From Spirochaetales bacterium (GTDB taxonomy: Bacteria; Spirochaetota; Spirochaetia; Sphaerochaetales; Sphaerochaetaceae), in NCBI GenBank assembly GCA_028723145.1, contig JAQYFM010000051.1:1-20485 (forward strand): a stretch of DNA of 20,485 bases. Reading direction: 5' to 3'. Under the pieces are notes generated by a model. The model was given only the letters and a program-made list of their open reading frames with translations, had not been told where the DNA came from and searched no databases. This document shows, piece after piece, positions 1 through 8,900 of this stretch. The position numbers and the translations under genes were made by a program. Position 1 is the stretch's first letter; each line of letters opens with the position of its first letter.

Positions 1-240
1 TGTCCAGCCTACATCAGCAAGTCCTGAAAGATAAGCTACTCCTGGTAATCCCATTAATAAGTAACTTGACATATCAGAAGCTTCTGCACTCATTGCAGTT
101 ACAAATGGTCCTAGTTTTCTTCCTCCTAAATAGAAATCAGAGGAGGAGGAATTCTTCTTAGCGCATATAAAGCCTATTAATAACATTCCAGCTAAATATA
201 AAAGTATAGTTAGAAGAATAAAGACTGTTGATATTGCCAT
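1..240 (-). CDS. Sodium:solute symporter, PutP-like (N-terminal part; runs off the window)
   Basis: Reading the minus strand from the ATG at 240 gives 80 codons, open to the window edge. The first 22 or so residues form a hydrophobic membrane segment. They are followed by a short Lys/Ser-rich loop and the motif DFYLGGRKLGPFVTAMSAEA, then a glycine-rich stretch ending LADVGWT. This YLGGR...G....A.S..AS.MS..L..G.PG pattern is typical of the SSS family, closest to the proline symporter PutP, which imports its solute with Na+. An AGGAG-type ribosome site lies just upstream of the start (complement of 248-253). The gene diverges from the solute-binding protein at 423. The substrate cannot be told from this fragment. 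Family assignment is firm; proline is only a guess. Confidence 0.8.
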   Translation of the reverse strand, partial: MAISTVFILLTILLYLAGMLLIGFICAKKNSSSSDFYLGGRKLGPFVTAMSAEASDMSSYLLMGLPGVAYLSGLADVGWT

Positions 241-279
241 TATTGTTTCTCCTTTTACTACTATGTGATTAATTGTGAT

Positions 280-308
280 ACAATACAAAGATGGGTAACT
301 TTTATCAA
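280..308 (-). promoter_or_regulatory. Candidate sigma-70 promoter of the symporter gene
   Basis: On the minus strand, TTGATA (303-308) and TATTGT (280-285) are separated by 17 bp. They lie about 40 bp upstream of the symporter ATG. The -35 matches consensus at 5 of 6 positions and the -10 at 4 of 6. This is inferred from sequence only. Confidence 0.35.
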
Positions 309-422
309 TAATTGAAGATATATTTGTAAAAAACTTGTAGTGTTCTTATTTTCTTTCAATTATGAGATTTTGTAGAAAAATCCATTTTATATTACTATAA
401 TTACTAATAATTGGAGAAAACA

Positions 423-1757
423 ATGAAGAGAAAAAGCATATTAATTACTACAATAATAATACTTACTATTATTGTAGCTTCGTTTTTTGTTTTTTCACTT
501 TATTCTCACAAAAACAAAGAGGATGAACACATTGTAATTGAAATGTGGACCCATGAGGATGATAACAGAGCAAAGCTAGAGGACCGATATGCAAAGGAAT
601 TTATGCAAACTCATCCTAATGTTGAAATTAATATTACAAGACAATCATCTACAAAATTAATTGAGTTAATTCAAACAGCATTTGCAGCAGGTGAGGGGCC
701 TACAATATTTAATCTTTCAATTAATGATGAATATCCATTAATTGCAACAGGACGTGTTGCTCCCCTTGATTACAAAGCTGCGGGCTATAAGGATGCCGAA
801 GATGTAATTGATAAGTATATAGATAATATCCTTGATCCTGTTACGTATAATGGTGAAATATATGGTCTTCCTCTTGAATTGACTAACTGGTGTATTTTTA
901 TCAATAAAAAAGTGTTTAGAGATGCAGGCTTAGATCCTGAAACAGATTATCCCAAGACCTGGGAAGATATGGTTGAGCTTTCTAAAAAGATTGTAATAAG
1001 AGATGGAAACATCTTAGTTAGAAGAGGTTTTGATTTTAGATACCCTTACTTTTTAGAAGCAATGGTTCCAATGGTTGAACAACTTGGAGGTAAATTAATC
1101 TCTGATGATGGAAAGGAAGCGATTGTTGGCGAAGAAGCTTGGATTAAGTGGCTAACATTTATGCAGGAATGGGGACCAAATGGACTTAATTTAGGTTCTC
1201 CTACATATAAAAATGCTCGTTCTTTATTTAATTTTGATAACAATGATATTGCGATGGCTCAAACAGGACTTTATCAAGAAGCTAGATTAAAAAAGGATAA
1301 TCCTGAATTCTATGAAAGTGGTGAGTGGATGGTCGTTCCATATCCTGTATTTGAGGATGCAGTTAACGATGTTGCTTCTTGCTTCTATGGTCACTACTAT
1401 ATGGTAAATGCAGATGAGGATAAAAAGGTACAATCATTAGCATGGGAATTTATTTCCTACATGTTATCTCATGGAGAAGATTATCTTGATGAAGTGTGTA
1501 TCATCCAGCCAACAAAAGAACTCTTTAACAGTGAGGCCTTCAAATCAAAACCATATGCTGAAGTCTTTGCTAATGATTTTAATCGTGGTCACATTGTATA
1601 TTACGGAGAAGCCTCCTTTAATATTCAATCCTTAATTAGGAGTGCTGTTGGCTCTGTAATGCTACAAGGTGAAACTCCAAGAAATGCATATCTCAAGTTA
1701 AAGAGTGCTGTACAAGAAGTAATTGATGAAAAAAAGAGACCTAGTAATTATAATTGA
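423..1757 (+). CDS. Extracellular solute-binding protein, family 1, with N-terminal membrane anchor and no lipobox
   Basis: A 444-residue protein of the sugar ABC-transporter binding-protein type (SBP family 1). After a hydrophobic segment (residues about 5-25), the mature part starts with IVIEMWTHEDDNR. It has typical family features: TAFAAGEGPTIFNLS, YNGEIYGLPLELTNWCIFINKKVF, TWEDM and a C-terminal helical region. The ATG at 423 is chosen over the in-frame TTG at 411 because GGAG at 413-416 gives a 6-nt spacing. No cysteine follows the hydrophobic segment, so it is not a normal lipoprotein. It is either cleaved by signal peptidase I or stays anchored. No permease or ATPase genes are adjacent. 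The neighbours are a YesM/YesN pair whose last gene converges on it and overlaps it by 10 bp. It may therefore act as a ligand sensor rather than a transport subunit (inference). Ligand unknown, probably a sugar. Confidence 0.85.
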   Translation: MKRKSILITTIIILTIIVASFFVFSLYSHKNKEDEHIVIEMWTHEDDNRAKLEDRYAKEFMQTHPNVEINITRQSSTKLIELIQTAFAAGEGPTIFNLSINDEYPLIATGRVAPLDYKAAGYKDAEDVIDKYIDNILDPVTYNGEIYGLPLELTNWCIFINKKVFRDAGLDPETDYPKTWEDMVELSKKIVIRDGNILVRRGFDFRYPYFLEAMVPMVEQLGGKLISDDGKEAIVGEEAWIKWLTFMQEWGPNGLNLGSPTYKNARSLFNFDNNDIAMAQTGLYQEARLKKDNPEFYESGEWMVVPYPVFEDAVNDVASCFYGHYYMVNADEDKKVQSLAWEFISYMLSHGEDYLDEVCIIQPTKELFNSEAFKSKPYAEVFANDFNRGHIVYYGEASFNIQSLIRSAVGSVMLQGETPRNAYLKLKSAVQEVIDEKKRPSNYN

Positions 1758-2500
1758 TCTCTAAATTGAGTTGGTGTCATACCAAAGTAGCGCTTGAAAA
1801 TTTTTGCAAAGTACCCTGGATTTTGGAATCCACACTTTGGTGCTATTTCAGAGATATTTACACCTCCTTCCTTCATCATATCAATAGCCATATTAAGTCT
1901 ATAGCCATTTAAGTACTGTAAGAAGTTAATTCCAGTTACTTCTTTAAAAAGAGTAGAAAGATGGTTTTCTGATAGCCTAATATACTCTGCTGCATCTGCA
2001 AGACCAATTGGCTTTTCATAGTTTTCTTTAATATATGCGACAATGCAACTAATTTGATGGTTATGAAATCCTGTTGGAAGATTAATTCTAAAAGCACCGT
2101 CTTCTTGCTTTTCACTTTTATGTTCTTCTCTAATTTTATCAGCAAGGGTGCTACAAACCTTTAATAACTCCTCGTCGTCAACTGGTTTTTCTAAATAGTC
2201 ATATACTCCAAGTTGAATAGCCTTTCTTGTGTATTCAAAATCTGTATAACCAGACAAAACTAACACATTTTGATCGAGGAGTGGACATTTAGAGACCATA
2301 GTAAGTCCGTCCTGAAGAGGCAGTCTGATATCTGTAATAACAATATCAGGGTTATATTCTTTTATTATTTTTTCTCCCATTACTCCGTCTTCTGCTGTGG
2401 CAACTACACTTACTCCAATAGACGCCCAGTCGACAGTAGTAACGAGTTCTTCAAGTATTAATTTCTCGTCCTCTACAATTACAAGACTAAGTGTTTCCAT
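1748..2500 (-). CDS. YesN-type response regulator (receiver + AraC-family DNA-binding domain)
   Basis: A 250-residue two-domain regulator. The N-terminal receiver (residues about 4-120) shows the acidic pair D11/E12, the phospho-acceptor D57 in VITDIRLP, and the lysine of YDYLEKPVDD. The C-terminal 100 residues form an AraC-type double helix-turn-helix, with LSENHLSTLFKEVTG and ISEIAPKCGFQNPGYFAKIF followed by GMTPTQFR. The ATG at 2500 is chosen because AGGAGG lies just upstream, inside the end of the kinase gene, and the protein then begins at the receiver core. It overlaps the kinase gene by 14 bp, so the two are translationally coupled. Its 3' end overlaps the 3' end of the solute-binding protein gene on the other strand by 10 bp. 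It probably controls a carbohydrate uptake operon. The target is not visible here. Confidence 0.92.
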   Translation of the reverse strand: METLSLVIVEDEKLILEELVTTVDWASIGVSVVATAEDGVMGEKIIKEYNPDIVITDIRLPLQDGLTMVSKCPLLDQNVLVLSGYTDFEYTRKAIQLGVYDYLEKPVDDEELLKVCSTLADKIREEHKSEKQEDGAFRINLPTGFHNHQISCIVAYIKENYEKPIGLADAAEYIRLSENHLSTLFKEVTGINFLQYLNGYRLNMAIDMMKEGGVNISEIAPKCGFQNPGYFAKIFKRYFGMTPTQFRDQL

Positions 2501-4211
2501 TTTGTTCCTCCTCAATAGGTGTTGTAATATACACTGCAAAGCCTTTATTTTGACCGGTATCAACTAGAAATGAAAAATTATTTCCATATCTGAGCTGAAG
2601 CCTTCTATATATGTTGTATATCCCTACATGACTACTATCTTTAAGCAATTCCATATTGCTAAACATTTCAGGATTATTCATTCCACAACCATCATCTTTG
2701 ATAGTTATATATAATTTATTTAAAACTATTTTTATATCAATTTCAATTGTAACACCCCCCATTCCAGGCTCAAGACCGTGGACAACAGCATTCTCAACTA
2801 ATGGCTGTATTACAAGTTTTGGTGTAATTATTTTATCAAGAGGAGTATCGTGAGTATTGATTACATAGTTTAAGCGTTCGCTAAAACGAATTTTTTGAAT
2901 ACTTAAATAACTTTTAGTTAACTCTATTGATTCTGATAATAGACAAGTAGAGGAGTGGTTCTTTAATGAAGAACGAAGTAGTTTACCTAGCTGAAGTGAA
3001 ATAGTATAAATTTCAGTTTCATTATGAAGCTTAGCTAAAGCTTTAATTGTATTTAAGGTATTAAAGATAAAGTGAGGATTAAGTTGGCTTTCTAATGCCT
3101 TCCTTTCTGCCTCTGCCGCTTTAGCTTCCTCTTCACTTTTACTCTGAATTAAGTAGATAATCTTGGTGATCATTGTATTAAAAGAGGCTGCAAGTTCATC
3201 GAATTCAGTGATTCCTGTTTCATCAAGATAGATATTTAAATTTCCTTCCTCAACATATTTCATGTTTTTTATCATGTTATTTATTCGTTTAGACATTGAG
3301 TGAGAAAAGATAAATGATAATATAATCGATACAAGAGTTCCTAAAAAAAGAGCTATTGTAATCGATGTAAATAATCGTTCAGAATTGCCTTTGAAAATTG
3401 AAGTATCGATATAACCAACGATAGAAAATAAGCCAGAAGGGAAGTGGTAATAATACTTTTGAATTGAATCATCTCTTAAAAATGGGAATTTATCGAAGCT
3501 TCCATACATATTAGGGTGGTTTAATGAAAAGGCTGAGTACAAGGTGTTATCAACTAAAATAACATCTTTAAAGATACTTCCATTAGTTAATTCAGGTATT
3601 ACCGCATCTGTATAAACATCTACGATAACATAGCCTATTAATTCATCATTTTCAGAAAAAATATTTCTTAAAATAGAAAAAAGAATCTGTTCATCATTTT
3701 CATTTACTCTATGGTCTCCAATAAAAAATAGTGAGGTTCTCCCTAAATCTCTTCTTGTGGAGGCTTCAGCAATAATGTTTTTTCTATTCCATTCATTAGT
3801 TTGGAATCTAGTATCATATTCAGATGGAAAAATTCCCGATGAAAGACGACACTTTCCTGATAGCGATACAATATGAGCGTCACAGTTTTTATTATCAGAG
3901 TTTAACATGAGATAAATTGAATTATAAATTTGAGACGATTCACTATCTTCTAAAACATCATCTAAGAGTGCATTAATTACATTTTCATCTGTACTAATAG
4001 TATAGGCAATGTGTCTATACTCCTCCATTTTCTTTTCAATTAGAGTTCCATCTGATTTAATTAAAATCTTTGCCTGTTGCTCTAATGCACCATAAACACC
4101 CTTAGAGGTATAGTAATTATAAAACATTAGAAATATGAAAATAGGAATGAACATAATAATAATAAAGTATATTAATAGTCTTCCTGATATTTTTGTTGAG
4201 TGTCTGTGCAT
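2487..4211 (-). CDS. YesM-type sensor histidine kinase
   Basis: A 574-residue membrane kinase if the ATG at 4211 is used. An in-frame TTG at 4229 would add six residues. Membrane segment 1 is at residues about 9-30. It is followed by an extracytoplasmic sensing region of about 245 residues, a second membrane segment (FTSITIALFLGTLVSIILSF), a HAMP linker, and a His_kinase domain with H380 in LNPHFIFNTLN. The HATPase domain has QPLVENAVVHGLEPG and DDGCGM. This is the LytS/YesM class, which partners AraC-type regulators such as the overlapping downstream gene. Neither start has a convincing ribosome site. An extended -10 promoter lies so close to the ATG at 4211 that a leaderless transcript is possible. 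The gene diverges from glyA. Confidence 0.92.
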   Translation of the reverse strand: MHRHSTKISGRLLIYFIIIMFIPIFIFLMFYNYYTSKGVYGALEQQAKILIKSDGTLIEKKMEEYRHIAYTISTDENVINALLDDVLEDSESSQIYNSIYLMLNSDNKNCDAHIVSLSGKCRLSSGIFPSEYDTRFQTNEWNRKNIIAEASTRRDLGRTSLFFIGDHRVNENDEQILFSILRNIFSENDELIGYVIVDVYTDAVIPELTNGSIFKDVILVDNTLYSAFSLNHPNMYGSFDKFPFLRDDSIQKYYYHFPSGLFSIVGYIDTSIFKGNSERLFTSITIALFLGTLVSIILSFIFSHSMSKRINNMIKNMKYVEEGNLNIYLDETGITEFDELAASFNTMITKIIYLIQSKSEEEAKAAEAERKALESQLNPHFIFNTLNTIKALAKLHNETEIYTISLQLGKLLRSSLKNHSSTCLLSESIELTKSYLSIQKIRFSERLNYVINTHDTPLDKIITPKLVIQPLVENAVVHGLEPGMGGVTIEIDIKIVLNKLYITIKDDGCGMNNPEMFSNMELLKDSSHVGIYNIYRRLQLRYGNNFSFLVDTGQNKGFAVYITTPIEEEQNGNT

Positions 4212-4217
4212 GAGACT

Positions 4218-4226
4218 ATCATACCA
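4218..4226 (-). promoter_or_regulatory. Candidate extended -10 promoter of the kinase/regulator operon
   Basis: The minus strand reads TGGTATGAT, a TGn extended -10 element with TATGAT at 4218-4223. No good -35 is present at the proper distance. Transcription would start about 6-7 nt downstream, at or next to the A of the ATG at 4211. Confidence 0.3.
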
Positions 4227-4233
4227 CAACCAA

Positions 4234-4262
4234 TTGCATAATAAGGATATTTTTAATAATCT
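4234..4262 (+). promoter_or_regulatory. Weak candidate glyA promoter
   Basis: TTGCAT (4234-4239) and TAATCT (4257-4262) are spaced by 17 bp, each 4 of 6 to consensus. They lie 22 bp upstream of the glyA ATG. A strong AGGAGG ribosome site (4274-4279) follows. The spacer to the divergent kinase gene is only 73 bp, so promoters for both must sit here. Confidence 0.3.
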
Positions 4263-4284
4263 ATTTTTCTGTTAGGAGGATTCT

Positions 4285-5796
4285 ATGGAAAGTATCACAA
4301 AAAAATATGTTTCATCCCATTTAAATGACTTTACCCCTGAAATGGTAATGTACCTCTCTCAGCTAGAGTTAGTTGCCTCAAGAGATAAAGATATTGCAAG
4401 ACTAATTGTTAAAGAACTTGAAGATCAGAGAGAAAATGATCTAAAGCTTATTGCAAGCGAAAATTTCTCATCTCTTGCGGTTCAAGCCGCTATGGGAAAT
4501 CTTTTGACCGATAAATATAGTGAAGGTTTTCCTTTCCATAGATTCTATGCAGGTTGTCAAAATGTCGATGAAATTGAATCGATTGCATGTGAAAAGGCGA
4601 AAAAGCTATTTGGTGCAGAACATGCTTATGTGCAACCACACTCTGGTGCAGATGCAAACCTTTGTGCATATTGGGCAATATTAAATCAAAGAGTAATGGT
4701 TCCTACTCTTGAGGAAATGGGTGTTGAAAATGTAAATCATATGACCCGTGATGATTGGAACAAAATTAGAACAGCTCTACATAACCAAAGATTACTTGGC
4801 CTTGATTATTACTCAGGTGGCCACTTAACTCATGGTTATAGACAAAATATTTCAGCTCAGCTCTTTGACGCTTACTCTTATACAGTTAATAAAGAAACTA
4901 ATTTATTAGACTATGAAGAAATTGAAAAAATGGCTCAAGAAGTTAAGCCATTAATCTTGCTCGCTGGATATTCAGCTTATCCAAGAAAGATAAACTTTAA
5001 AACTCTAAGTGAAATTGCTCACTCTGTAGGTGCTGTTTTTATGGTTGATATGGCTCACTTTGCTGGTCTTGTTGCGGGAGGAGTTTTTACAGGTGAATAC
5101 TCACCGTTCCCTTGGGCTGATGTAGTTACTACAACAACACATAAAACACTTCGTGGACCACGTGGTGGTATGATTTTATGTAAAGAAGAGTTTGCTGAAT
5201 CTGTAGATAAGGGTTGCCCACTTGTAATTGGAGGACCTCTTCCTCACGTTATGGCTGCCAAAGCAATTTGTTTTGAAGAGGCATTAAGCGACTCATATAA
5301 AGATTATGCTAATCAAATTGTTAAGAACTCTCAGGCTTTAGCAAAGGCTTTTATTGATGAAGGTGCAACAGTTTTAACAGGTGGAAGTGATAACCACTTA
5401 ATGCTTTTGGATGTAAGTCCTTTTGGGTTAAATGGTCGAATGAGTGAAACTCTACTTAGAGAGTGTGGAATTACACTTAATAGAAATGCTCTTCCTTTTG
5501 ATAAAAATGGTCCTTGGTATACTTCTGGATTACGTATTGGAACTCCTGCAGTTACCACATTAAATATGAAAGAAGAAGAGATGAAGGAAATTGCATCAAT
5601 TATCATAAAGGTGTTAAAGAATGCACATCCTGTAAAGCTAACAAAAGGAGAGAAGGCGGGTACGCTGAGCAAAAATAAAGCAAAATGCCCACCTGAAATA
5701 ATGGCAGAGGCAAAGGAAAGAGTTAATAAACTTTTGAAAAAGTTTGTACTCTATCCTGAGTTGGATTTAGAATTCTTGAAAGAACAATTTAATTAA
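4285..5796 (+). CDS. glyA: Serine hydroxymethyltransferase, long (spirochaete/chlamydia) form
   Basis: A cytosolic PLP enzyme that interconverts serine + tetrahydrofolate and glycine + methylene-tetrahydrofolate. Visible signatures are KLIASENFSS, the tetramer/active-site stretch SEGFPFHRFYAGCQNVDEIE, VDMAHFAGLVAGG, and the PLP lysine K287 in TTTTHKTLRGPRGG. At 503 residues it is about 85 longer than E. coli GlyA (417). The extra length is mostly an insert at residues about 130-200, as in Treponema and Chlamydia. The start is set by AGGAGG 5 nt upstream. It precedes ygfK on the same strand but has its own hairpin after it, and ygfK has its own promoter, so it is probably a separate unit. If the downstream genes degrade purines, SHMT would be a natural user of the glycine and one-carbon units formed (inference). 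Confidence 0.97.
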   Translation: MESITKKYVSSHLNDFTPEMVMYLSQLELVASRDKDIARLIVKELEDQRENDLKLIASENFSSLAVQAAMGNLLTDKYSEGFPFHRFYAGCQNVDEIESIACEKAKKLFGAEHAYVQPHSGADANLCAYWAILNQRVMVPTLEEMGVENVNHMTRDDWNKIRTALHNQRLLGLDYYSGGHLTHGYRQNISAQLFDAYSYTVNKETNLLDYEEIEKMAQEVKPLILLAGYSAYPRKINFKTLSEIAHSVGAVFMVDMAHFAGLVAGGVFTGEYSPFPWADVVTTTTHKTLRGPRGGMILCKEEFAESVDKGCPLVIGGPLPHVMAAKAICFEEALSDSYKDYANQIVKNSQALAKAFIDEGATVLTGGSDNHLMLLDVSPFGLNGRMSETLLRECGITLNRNALPFDKNGPWYTSGLRIGTPAVTTLNMKEEEMKEIASIIIKVLKNAHPVKLTKGEKAGTLSKNKAKCPPEIMAEAKERVNKLLKKFVLYPELDLEFLKEQFN

Positions 5797-5804
5797 TTTT
5801 TTAC

Positions 5805-5827
5805 AAGCTGCTCTAATCGGGCAGCTT
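5805..5827 (+). terminator. Possible weak terminator after glyA
   Basis: AAGCTGC (5805-5811) and GCAGCTT (5821-5827) form a 7-bp stem with a 9-nt loop, 8 nt after the glyA stop. The following bases (TAATTATGTT) are a poor U-tract, so termination may be partial. Confidence 0.4.
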
Positions 5828-5833
5828 TAATTA

Positions 5834-5853
5834 TGTTGCGATTTGTTGCAATT
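5834..5853 (+). promoter_or_regulatory. Tandem decamer operator upstream of ygfK (shared with the xdh operon)
   Basis: Two adjacent 10-bp direct repeats, TGTTGCGATT and TGTTGCAATT, sit one helical turn apart. They end 5 bp before the ygfK -35. The first 18 bp recur with two mismatches at 12781-12798, upstream of the molybdenum hydroxylase operon. In both places the element begins exactly 47 bp before the first base of the -10 box. This is probably the binding site of a common regulator that is not encoded in the window. Confidence 0.65.
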
Positions 5854-5858
5854 CTTTG

Positions 5859-5886
5859 TTGACTTATCATCAAAGTAAGGTACAAT
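5859..5886 (+). promoter_or_regulatory. Sigma-70 promoter of ygfK-ssnA
   Basis: TTGACT (5859-5864), a 16-bp spacer, and TACAAT (5881-5886). Each hexamer matches consensus at 5 of 6. The expected start is near 5893, giving a leader of about 24 nt that contains TGGAGG (5905-5910), 6 nt before the ygfK ATG. Confidence 0.65.
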
Positions 5887-5916
5887 GAAATTAGATAAAC
5901 CAAATGGAGGCTTATT

Positions 5917-8900
5917 ATGGCTGATAAAATGCGTCCAGTTCCTTTCCTTAATCTTCTAGAAAGGATCGTCGGTGAGTACAGAAATGAAGGTTCTGTTTTC
6001 TCTATTCATGAAAGTGAGTTTTATAAAAGTAAAAAAGATAAGAGTGTAAAAGTATTCACTCAAGAGTGTGTAACTCCATTAGGCCCTGCAGCAGGTCCTC
6101 ATACTCAGCTTGCACAAAATATTATTGCTGCATACCTTACAGGTGCAAGATTTATCGAGCTTAAAACAGTTCAAATTATGGATACTCTTGAGATTGCAAA
6201 GCCTTGTATCGATGCACGTGATGAAGGTTATAACGTTGAGTGGTCAACAGAATATACTCTACCAAAAGCTTATGATGAATATCTAAAAGCCTGGATTTTA
6301 TTACACGTTATTGAAACCCTTATGCAAGGTGGCAAGTTTGATCATCCTTCTTTTATTTTCAACATGAGTGTTGGATATAATCTTGAGGGAATTAAAACTG
6401 AAAGAATGCAGAAGTTCATTAACTCAATGCTTGATGCAGATGTTGATGGAAGATTTGATACATATATTTCTGATCTTAAAAAGGTTTTAGAGCCAGGTTA
6501 TTTCGATGGTACTCCTTGGGAAGGCTTAGAGAGTAAAGTAATCGAAATGCTTCCAAAAATTAGTAAAAGGATTAGCCCATCTGTCACTATTTCTACAATG
6601 CACGGCTGTCCTCCAAAGGAAATTGAAGCAATTTGCACATATATGCTTAGTGAAAAGCATATTGATACATTTGTAAAATTAAATCCTACTCTTTTAGGTT
6701 TTGATGAAGTAAGAAAGATTCTTGATGATCTTGGATACACATATGTTGGACTCAAGAGAGAGAGTTTTGAGCATGATTTACAGTATCCAGATGCAGTTAG
6801 TATGCTTACTCGCTTGATTGCCTTAGCTAAGAAAGAAGGTAAGGGTTTTGGTGTTAAGCTTACTAATACTCTTGGCTCTGTTAATGACCAAGGTGTTCTT
6901 CCTGGTGAAGAGATGTATATGTCTGGTAGAACTCTTCTACCTATCTCAACTAGTGTTGCACTTCGCTTGAGTAAGGAATTTGATGGAAAACTACCTATTT
7001 CATACTCCGGTGGTGCAAATGCATTAACAGTTAAAGACTTATTTGAAGCAGGTATTCATCCAATTACTTTAGCTACAGATATGCTTAAGCCAGGTGGATA
7101 CAATAAGATGAACCAGCTTTGTGAAATCGTAAATGATAGTAACGGTTGGTCTATGGATAGTATTGATATTGAAAAGCTTAGTGCTTTAAATGCCAAGGCT
7201 AGAGATAGAAAGAACTATATTAGTAAGGATTTCAGAGGTACTAATAAGGCTAAAGATAATACTCCTCTACCATTAACTGACTGTTATGTATCTCCATGTG
7301 TTAGTGCATGTCCAATTCATCAGGATATTCCTGAATATATTCAGCTCATGGGTGAAGGTAAGGTTGCTGAGGCACTTGCAGTTATCCTAGATAAGAATGC
7401 TTTACCAAATATTACAGGTTGGATTTGTGATCATCAGTGTCAGAACCACTGTACAAGACTTGACTATGAAGGTCCTGTAAAAATTAGAGAGATGAAGAGA
7501 CTTGCTGCTCTTGAAGGCCTTGATGAGTATCTAAATGAGATTTGGGTTAAGCCTAGTGATCCAGCTGATGTTAAAGCTGCAGTAGTTGGTGCAGGTCCTG
7601 CAGGTTTATCAGCAGCTCTATTCTTAGCAAGAGCAGGCTTTAAGACTGAAATCTTTGAAAGAGAAAAGAGTGCAGGTGGTGTTGTATCTAACATTATTCC
7701 TGAATTCAGAATTCCTCGTGAAGTCGTTGAAAGAGATGTTAACTTCATCTTAAGCCATGGTGTTGATATCACATATGGTGTAAAACCTGAGGATGTTAAG
7801 GTCGATACACTTAAGAAAGCAGGTTTTGATTATATCTTCTATGCACTTGGTGCAGAAAAAGAAAATAAGATTAAACTCGAGGGTGAGGGTAATGTAGTTG
7901 ATGCAATTACCTTCCTTGGTCATGAAAAGAAAGGAACAGGTCTTGATATCGGCTCTGATGTTATCGTAGTTGGTGGTGGTAATACAGCTATGGATGCTGC
8001 TAGAGCAGCTATAAGAAAGGGTGCTAAGGTAACTGTAGTTTATAGAAGAAGCTTTGCTGAAATGCCAGCTGATAGAGAAGAATATGAAGCAGCTTTACTT
8101 GATGGCGTTAACTTTGCTTTCCTTACAAATCCTAAGAAGATTGAAAACGGAGTATTAACACTCTCTGTAATGAAGCTCGGTGAAAAAGATAAGTCTGGTA
8201 GAAGAAGACCTGAGGAAACAGGTGAGGTTATTACTCTTAATTGTTCTACTATTGTTACAGCTACAGGTAATAAGCCTGATACGGATATGTTTACTTCTCT
8301 TGGCGTTGCTGTAGAAGATGGTTACCCAACAGATAGTGAAGGTGTATATGTTGTAGGTGATGCATTAACAGGACCTACTACAGTTGTACGTTGTATTGCT
8401 TCTGCTCGTGATGCTGTTGATAGAGCAATTGATGATGTTATTGCAAAACTTGAAGATGAAGACGAACATGATGACGATTGTGATTGTGGATGTCATGACC
8501 ATGATGACGAGTGTGATTGTGGTTGCCATGACCATGATGACGAGTGTGATTGTGGTTGCCACGATCATGACCACGATGATGATTGCGACTGTGGTTGCCA
8601 TGATCATGAGGACGAAGAGTTATCTGATGAAGAGCTTGAGAAGGCTGAAAATGAGTTCTTTGAATCAATCAGACAGCGTAAATCAAGAATTCTTCAATCC
8701 TGCGATAAGTGTTCATCAAAGGACTTTATGAAGAGAGAAGCTTGTCGTTGTGTTGAGTGTTCATACCTTTGTAACAAGTGTGTTGAAGTATGTCCTAACC
8801 GTGCCAATATGGCTATCGATTTAAGAGATACAGGATTATTTGATGATCCATTCCAAATTCTCCATATCGATGCTTATTGTAACGAATGTGGTAACTGTGC

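Noticed and set aside
370..401. Promoter for the solute-binding protein with TATAAT at 396-401
   Set aside because: The -10 is perfect but the only -35-like hexamer (TTGTAG, 370-375) is 20 bp away, and the leader would be only about 15 nt. Too weak to list as a feature.
411..422. TTG start at 411 for the solute-binding protein
   Set aside because: GGAG at 413-416 lies within this extension and is correctly spaced for the ATG at 423.
4212..4284. Glycine or tetrahydrofolate riboswitch upstream of glyA
   Set aside because: Only 73 bp separate the divergent genes, and no tandem or conserved aptamer structure is visible.
8365..8731. Open frames on both strands across the ygfK repeat, with His- or Met/Val-rich products
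   Set aside because: They arise because the 33-bp repeat keeps other frames open. They lack ribosome sites, and ygfK is continuous through the region in its own frame.
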